Assembly: GCF_010015445.1 (NCBI RefSeq)
Contig: NC_053129.1
Coordinates: 13,722,249 to 13,786,248 of the forward strand
DNA from: Perca fluviatilis
Taxonomy: Eukaryota > Chordata > Actinopteri > Perciformes > Percidae
Direction of reading: 5' to 3'
DNA: 64,000 bases
The notes beneath the pieces were generated by a model. It was not told the origin of the DNA and did no database searches. It saw only the letters and a program-made list of their open reading frames with translations. Shown in pieces: positions 56,797 through 64,000 of this stretch; position 1 is the first letter of the stretch; each line of letters begins with the position of its first letter. The position numbers were made by a program, and so were the translations under genes.

Positions 56797-56798
<2 letters not shown>
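55961..56798. other. Noncoding stretch ending in a retroposon-like tail
   Basis: GTATATTTAGAAAGGCG followed by CCACCAAATAAAATGTATTA just before the ATT array resembles 3' tails of fish LINE/SINE elements with trinucleotide ends. Otherwise nothing is recognised. Confidence 0.4.

Positions 56799-56859
<61 letters not shown>
56799..56859. repeat. (ATT)n trinucleotide array
   Basis: About twenty perfect ATT units, probably grown from the tail of a retroposon. Confidence 0.95.
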
Positions 56860-56862
<3 letters not shown>

Positions 56863-56864
56863 CT

Positions 56865-56888
56865 CATTCACACCTGAAGGTGTGAATG
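56865..56888. repeat. Perfect 11-bp hairpin after the ATT array
   Basis: Arms CATTCACACCT and AGGTGTGAATG are exact reverse complements with a two-base loop. Confidence 0.85.
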
Positions 56889-59800
56889 CTACACCTAGGC
56901 ATCAGTTGTACATTTACGCTGAATTTCCACAATACAACTTGAGGCACAAGACGGGGTTATTGCTATCGTAATAGGTCATGAAAAGAGAAATCTTATTGTG
57001 GAAGCAAACGGAGGGCAGTGAGGCTGAAATGGCGACCTGTAGGAAGGGTCTTACACTAATGCCTTCTCCAGCTTCTCCACCTTCGGCTTATTGTTCCACA
57101 GTGCCTCTCACAGAAGGACGGGAGGCCATTTGAACAGAGCCTAGGCTGACGGCCGGGGCAGCACACCTTGGCCCTTACATGCTCCATTAAAGCGGGAGCA
57201 GGGGAAAGTATGAGGTCTTGGCTGGTTTAGAGCTGTGCCGCTGACACAATTACTAGCCCCTCATTCCCCGTCCGTGCTTTGCTACCTTGTTTAAAATGGC
57301 TGCCTGTAGCTACGACTGTAGATGTAAACAACAGAGAAGCTGCAGCCAAGATGGCCGAGTTTTCACACACCCCAGTGACGAGAACTGCTTTTTCTAATGG
57401 ATCTCTCCATTATTAATCTATTTGTTTGTTGTGTTCAAGTGTGACAGTATGAGTTTGGGCCCTGGTTGCTGGGCAGATTTGGTCATATCTATTCATGATC
57501 CCAAAACTACTGTTCTACTGTAGTATTCGTTTTAAGACATATATAATGTGTATTTCTATTCAAACTATTATTAAAAGGTGAGACAGGTATGCAGAAATAC
57601 AAGCTACACTGGACAAATGGAGAGACGAAAAATATTAAACTATAACACACTCACAAAATATTGCCATTTTCCCTGAGGCAGAAAACAGCTGGTCTGTGCT
57701 TCATCTGAAACACTCGCATAATCTTCTCTCCCTCTCCCCAAGAAACACAGACTCCACTGTGCCTACTTCCTTTAGCCAGCGGAATTTGCCAAGTAAAGTT
57801 GGAAGGGAAAATTAAGTTTCATCTCAGAAATTTCTCGGTTGCTAACATACTTGATATAAAAAGAAATAATAATTGTGGTGTTCTGTCTCAAATCAGTAAA
57901 TTCTTCAGTTTGTTTGGAACGGTACCTCGGATGCAGTTGGCTTTCCAGACTTTATTAAGCTTTAAATGAGCGAAGGAGAAAAGAGATGACACATTTGAGA
58001 AATTCAGACCGAAAAACAAATGTTCCACAGCGTAATTATCATGACCCCCTTAGGATTTTTTAACATTTACTGACACAAGATTGAAGTCGGTCTCAGACTT
58101 CTCGTTGTTAAAATGGTTTCCGTACATCTATTCTATTAAAGCATCACTTTGAAGGAACAGAAACAGAGGGCTGCTGCTGATTCTGCATTTCTGACATAAC
58201 ATCCTGCCCATCCTTGGCCAACAAACAGGCTTTTTTTAAAATGCTAAATGGTTATGCATAAAAGTTACCGATTACAGCGAAAACAACCTTACCCTGCCTA
58301 AATGACAGCAGTAATAGTTCATCCGTACTGTGTCAACTGCATTTAATTTATAGTCATTTCTGTCTCGCTAAGCCTTGTTTTGATGAAACCACTGGGTGAC
58401 TCTAACAGAAATGACTGATTCTACCATCTTAATTATCTAAACTAACATAAAACAAACAGCAAACAGTTGTTTTTTGCTGCAGTTATTAATGTTAAGCCTC
58501 TCAGTTACTAAGAAGTTTCGTAGTCTGACCTGAAGGTGCAAACAGCAGAGAGATGGTAGACAAAGAAAAAGAAAAAGCAGATCTTGCGTCACCTGAGGGA
58601 AATATAAAGGTTAATTCTGGCAAGCCTATTTCCTATCCCAGAATAGAGCAGGGTGCATAAATGATTATCTACTGCCAGGGTTTTTGATTGAATTAATCCA
58701 AACCGGGGTCATCTCAGAACAATGTAACAATGTATCTTTCTCATATTCCTACTGTATGTTTTTATTCTAATTGAGATGGCCCTGAAGGGGAAAAATTTAA
58801 AAAAGGCAAAGCGAGGGAGAGATCATGGAGGACAGCCTCCAGTCAGCTCCAGCAGAGAGGCCTTGCTGACCTAGATCCAGGCTGAGTGGGGATGATATTA
58901 GCAAAGCAATTAAGGGAGATGACAGCCGTCAGGCAGGGTCAGACTGACAGGGATAGCAGTCTGTCTCCCTGCCTCCCTCACTCTCTCTGTTTCGCTCCCT
59001 TCTGTGATGGCTATTGATTTTTCACAACCAAAACAAGAGACCCTCTCAGCCCAGAAGTGGCTGAATTGGTGGGTAGAAGAAAGTGCAGATGGCACGGGTG
59101 CGATGTAAGGGGAAAGGGCCCGAGGCTCACAGGATGGTGACCATTTGCTTAGATGTGCCGAAATCACTCCAGGCATGGCAAAAACTTAATTCCACAGAGG
59201 TGATAGAGAAGTGTAACTTCTACCTCAAAAACTTGTCAAAAACCATGTTTTTGCCATGGGGATGAAAAAATGATAATATTTGGGGTAAAGTAAGGCAAAC
59301 TAAACTTCTGATGTGACAAAGATGGAGGCCAGACATGCAAGTTAATTTACTCTAGAAAAATTCAGTTAATTACGAGTTTAAGGAGTAGACTTTTATAAAT
59401 TCTGATGTATTCCACCACTTTTGTTCATATGCTTATACAGTTTATATTCAGTGCTCCACAGTGCACACTTCAAGTACTTAATATTATGATAATGCTTTGT
59501 AATTAAATAGCTTTGCATGAAGAAAAATAGCCTGTATTACAGGGTTACAAATATACCGACACTGTCTGAATCTCAGGATTACCCCAAACACAGCTCTTAG
59601 CTTACCACTGCTTCGAGGAAAGATTCCTTTGTAGACATTACAAGTGGTCCACTTCAAAATGGTTTCCCCACTGAAGTTTTTTAAACAGTTGTTAACATTT
59701 TAAAATGCAACAAGTTGCAGGAAATGTCAGTTTGCACCAGAAACATGAGAGCTGGTGTAGACAGAGAAATACAGTGAGTGGACATAAACAAAGGACCAGA

Positions 59801-62196
59801 ATATGACTGGACTTTCAGATGATGATTAAACCATTGGCCTTGATTGGCTCAGGTATGATCTTTCAGTCGGACTTGGGACATCCTAGATCTCAAAATGTTG
59901 AATTCGTAAACATTATCTAAAAAAACAGTATCTAAAGGTCCACCACTGCTTAAAGCTGATGGAGACGAGGAGAGACGTCAGCCAATATGAGTTTTTTTTA
60001 ATTACAGGTGTGAGGAAAACTCCTCGCCAAACCAAGCATGGTGAGAAAATAGAGAACGACATATGTGCAGCAACAATCGCAGAGAAAACAAGATTATGGG
60101 AAATCTCATAAAAAGATATTACAGTATGGCTGCATTAAAACACCCCACGGACCATACATCTAAATTAGATTTACAGCAATTACAGGAGACGGCGCCACTT
60201 AAATCACCGGCCCATACAGCTGTCACAGAGCAGCGTGCTGTATGCCTCGTTCCATCCCAGCATGCTTTGCTCCAGGCGTGCGACTCAGTGGTGTTGTGTT
60301 CGACATGTCTGCTTTAATCTGATCTCAGTGGGTGGGTGTAAGTTTGACAAAAGCACGAGAGGTAGACTTACAGAACAGCTGTGTGGAACATAAGTGACAT
60401 GATGAGATAAAATGGCAGAGAAGAAGGTTTGGGACAGACTCAAGTGAATGCATACTGGATGCTCTTACATTCTGCAGACTCAAATCAATGCATTAAAAAG
60501 AATCCGCAGGTTGCATCAACACCTGCCAGACAACTGCACAGGGAGACGCAGGAGTTTTGATGGACTATATTTACTGACCTACAGTATTTGTTTTTCTTTC
60601 ATCAGCTCGTCTCGCCACACAAGGTCAGCATGTATGGAAGAGGGCTTCAACTGCTCTCCAAAGCCAAGAACAGCCGCTCATTACTCGAGTACACTCCAGA
60701 CAACACGCCTAGCTAGGCACTCACTGGACACTGCGCCGTTTTCCTGCTCGGGCTCCCTTTGCCATAGTGTTTTTCTTTTATAAACACAAATGTCTGCTTC
60801 GTTTTTCAGTACACTAACTTGGAGGGAAAAACTGGAGCTGTATGAGCGGCAAAGCTGTTGTCAATTTTGATTATTTTAGTAAGCAGTGGGAGTTAAAACT
60901 GAAATTTGTTTTTGTCTGAGCGATATGCAAGGATTTTGGAAGACGCTTTGGGCGCAGAGTTGAGAAAAAAAAAAAAACATATGGTGCAGGAATGCACGTT
61001 TACAAGTATGGGGTAACCTCTGCTGAGCCCCCTGTAGAGATGCTTTGACATCTGCACTACACATGTCTATAAAAATGCATGAAGATCCTTTGAATAGTCT
61101 TGTGCGTTGAGCAAATGCACAACATGGGATCAAGAGGTGCGGTTACCGACAAAGCCTTCTGACTATATCATTAAGACCAGATAGAAGATGAAGAACCAAT
61201 CTTTATCAACAAGGATTCAGCTAAATGCATAACTGCAAATGACCTGTCGCATGTCGGTAATCTCTCAATTACTTAAGGTCTGTATTAGCTCTCTCATCTC
61301 CGCTGAAAGACTTCTGCAATAACCATTCAGATAAATGACAGCAGCCTCTTGAGTCTCTGTTTAAGTGGAAAATGCAGTTTTAGTTTTTCTCTGCCTCGAG
61401 CAGAAAAAAAAATCATGCACGCCAACCTTGGCAGCGTAGTTCACGCTTGTGAACAGCAGTGGAAAACGCCATTAAACATCTGAGGCGTCTCATACATATG
61501 TAGGGACAGAGATATGGGCCATAATGAGTTGCACTCTGCAGATGGCCATTAAGGCTTATGTCAACATTAGGGAGATATCCAAATAAAAATTTGGCAGATG
61601 ATGCTGGCAATTAATTCAGAGAAAAATGTTCACGCGGACCCACTGACCACAGATGATAAGAAGGTACATCTGAATTCTTTGATGAGACTGCCTGTCGGTA
61701 AATTAATTTCAGCCGAGAACAGAGCGGCGATGCAATTTACAGGTTAAAAAGGAGTTTTCATATCAGGCATGGAAATTGCTTCCTTTCAAATGCATCTTTG
61801 TAAACGTGGCCGGGGCTGGAGCAGGTGGACCGTGGCTATTCACAATGGCAGCGGGTTCTTAAACTGATGCTGGACAGGAAGCCGCTGCGCCGTGCAACAG
61901 CTCCACCCAGAAGGCACAAGGAGAGGAAATCACATTTTTTGTTACCAAACAGCTTGAGTCGGCTGAAAATGTTAAATGTCCGGCCAAGTTCAGTGAGCAA
62001 CAAAGAGGAAGGAGCAGCAATAAGTTCTGGGTTTTTTTTTTTTATGAAGCTCAGATATTGCATAATGCAGTGTGTAGGCTCCGTTTTATATGTGCATGGT
62101 GTCAGCATCATTGCGAAGGTTACAATAATACAAAACAGTGCGTTATTGGCTGGAATAACACTTTTTTTTTTTTTTTTTTTACACTAGCTTCTGTAG
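56889..62196. other. Long noncoding stretch, nothing recognised
   Basis: Unique-looking sequence with poly-A at about 60965-60976 and poly-T at about 62033-62043 and 62162-62180. About 61430-61620 has no repeat character and includes CAATTAATT. No gene is supported. Confidence 0.4.
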
Positions 62197-62207
62197 AGTG
62201 TGTGAGT

Positions 62208-62240
<33 letters not shown>

Positions 62241-62247
62241 GGGGTGT
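62197..62247. repeat. Imperfect (GT)n microsatellite
   Basis: GT units interrupted by GAGT, then about thirteen perfect GT units and a G-run. Confidence 0.9.
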
Positions 62248-64000
62248 AATATAATACAATATAATGTTCTGCAAAGATGAAATTACCTACAACTCTGTTC
62301 CTGAAGCACACACAGTTTCATATCCATGCTCCAGTTGAGTGCGGCTCGAGACATTAAGTGAAACAATATACCTTATGTGCTGTGATAACTACTGTATCTT
62401 ACAATAGCAAGCCAACTAATGACACACTCTAAGCTTTGATATATGGGTCACGCCATAACGCCTCTCCATAGCCAGATACCTAGCATAAAAAGCAATACAC
62501 CATCACTAGGATGGAGGCCAAGCACAAGGGAAGGCTCAGGTGGTAGGTATTCTTAAGTAAGACAGCTGACATGACAGACGTACTGTATGCCCTGACATGG
62601 TAAAGCCCTGCTGCTTGATATCCTCGGGCTGCAGGACATCTTCACCAAAAGGGGAAGTGAAGGTTTGGCAACAGAAGGCTCAGGCAAACCATGGCTGACA
62701 GGATTTGGCAGATGAATAGATGGATGGATGGATGGACAGCTATTGGAATAAAAATCAAAAAGGGGCCTTTCACAAAACAAATACAATGCCGGTAAAGCTC
62801 GTTTTTGTCCGCGTCTGACTGTTGGATTTGAATGATTTTTTTCCATGCAGTCGTAGCTTTGTAAAGCCCGGTATTTCTTCAGCTCATGGCTCTATAAATA
62901 AATTGCAGCTGACATTTTTACATAAAATCAATGTGACACCTGTATTTTTTGTTTTTTGTTTTGGATGTCACTTTTTTTCCCAATGTCACTGCTGCCTATC
63001 CTGGTCTGACACTACAGTATTGAGATACCTTTTTAAATTTCAGTGAGGTTTTCTGTTTAAACAAAATAGCACACCGGGTTAAAACAGAGTTCTTTTCAGT
63101 GGAAGGCCAGGTGACATTTTTAGACTAGTTAAAAGATAGTGGGGTTTTTCATGTTGGAAAGCTTATAATGAAGCTGTAATAAATGCAATGGGCTTTTTGT
63201 AGACTATTTACAATGTGCTATTTGAAACACTGCACAGGAGGAGCTTATTAAAAATAAAAAAATAAAAATAAATCACCAAGCATGTGATGCTGACATCATT
63301 GAGCCAAAGCAGGTAGCGTTGAACCTTTTCAACTGCGAATGAGAGAAGTTTTATCTTTTGAGCAAAGCATGATCTGACAGTTGGACTTAAATGACTTGGA
63401 ACGTAGGAGTATTGCCCTTATTTCACTTCTCCACTCTCTTGTGAGGACACTTAAAGTAGATACATACTTTCCCTCTCTCTTATGATGGGTTTACGCTGTG
63501 CGGGCCCCAGGGGCATTTTAAGGAAAAGAGATAACACTGATAGCGTGGCTGAAAGTGCCAGCATGCCCCATTCACAGATATTAGCCTCAATGGCCTTGAT
63601 AAGATGCCATGCTAAAACCCCCGCTGTGCGTATGTGTGTGTCTGAGTGTGTCGGCCTCTTAGGATTCCATGCCCCTTTAACCATGGGCCGACCCCCTGTG
63701 GTGCCTTACGTCTTAATCACCCCAAGGGGCGAGCGGGAGACAATGCCTTGCCATTTATGTGACAAGAATATAAGACAGCGCAAACTGCGGCCTGTGTTTA
63801 CGCATGTGGGTCTCTGTTCCGCCTCTGTTATGGTCTGGTTACGGCATGTCAATGGGATCCCCCGTGTGCCCGACAAATAAAAAAAAGGGAGGATGCCATT
63901 TTTATCATTAAGGCAGTGGCTGTGCGCTGTGAGGGCTGCGAGCAGCTTGTGGAAAGCATGACCTTGCTCCCTGCTTTCTGCTCTCCCTCCTTCCTGCACA
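62248..64000. other. Noncoding stretch with a GATG array
   Basis: A GATG tetranucleotide array lies at 62717-62736. The 132-codon plus-strand frame at 63482-63880 has no family features. Confidence 0.4.
62717..62736. repeat. (GATG)n tetranucleotide array
   Basis: About five tandem GATG units. Confidence 0.85.

Overview
The window looks like about 64 kb of noncoding DNA from a ray-finned (teleost, probably percomorph) fish genome. The signs are very long CA/GT and GA microsatellites, tRNA-derived SINEs of types common in fish, many non-autonomous hAT elements, and fragments of Tc1/mariner-like and Harbinger-like transposons. It does not read as bacterial or viral: there are no operons, no rRNA or free-standing tRNA genes and no CRISPR array, and almost all longer open frames are microsatellite or chance frames.

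One coding exon is well supported. On the minus strand at 8560-8250, a pyrimidine-rich acceptor opens the exon, an ATG starts at 8522, 91 codons follow in phase 0, and the exon ends at a consensus donor (CAAG|GTAAGAG). It looks like the first coding exon of a large gene, with intron on either side (the right part could also be intergenic). I do not recognise the gene. A second, much weaker coding candidate is a plus-strand open frame at 2151-2387 with a possible acceptor near its start and polyadenylation signals at and after its stop.

Layout. 1-8.2 kb: mostly unique sequence with a SINE (1.9 kb), a foldback repeat (3.8 kb) and microsatellites. 8.25-8.56 kb: the exon. 8.6-17 kb: unique sequence, one hAT element beside an abnormal A/T-only tract (11.37-11.93 kb), and long CA/GT arrays. 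17-20.1 kb: SINE fragments, then a hAT element inserted inside another hAT element, both with exact 8-bp target duplications. 21.6-22.3 kb: a hAT miniature element inserted in an older dispersed repeat. 22.3-37.6 kb: largely unique sequence with microsatellites, two more retroposon copies and a pair of perfect hairpins (34.1 kb). 37.6-40.75 kb: a transposon island with a THAP-like start fragment and a cargo segment present twice exactly 1 kb apart. 42.3-42.8 kb: an old dispersed repeat. 53.8-56 kb: a second island joining Harbinger-like, Tc1/mariner-like and hAT fragments. The rest is unique intron-like or intergenic sequence with simple repeats.

There is no set of genes acting together here. 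The interest is in the unidentified exon, the datable nested insertions, the A/T tract sitting exactly between a target duplication and a hAT end, the shared cargo and the paired hairpins. Family names for repeats rest on my recall of teleost consensus sequences and on visible termini; no database search was possible.
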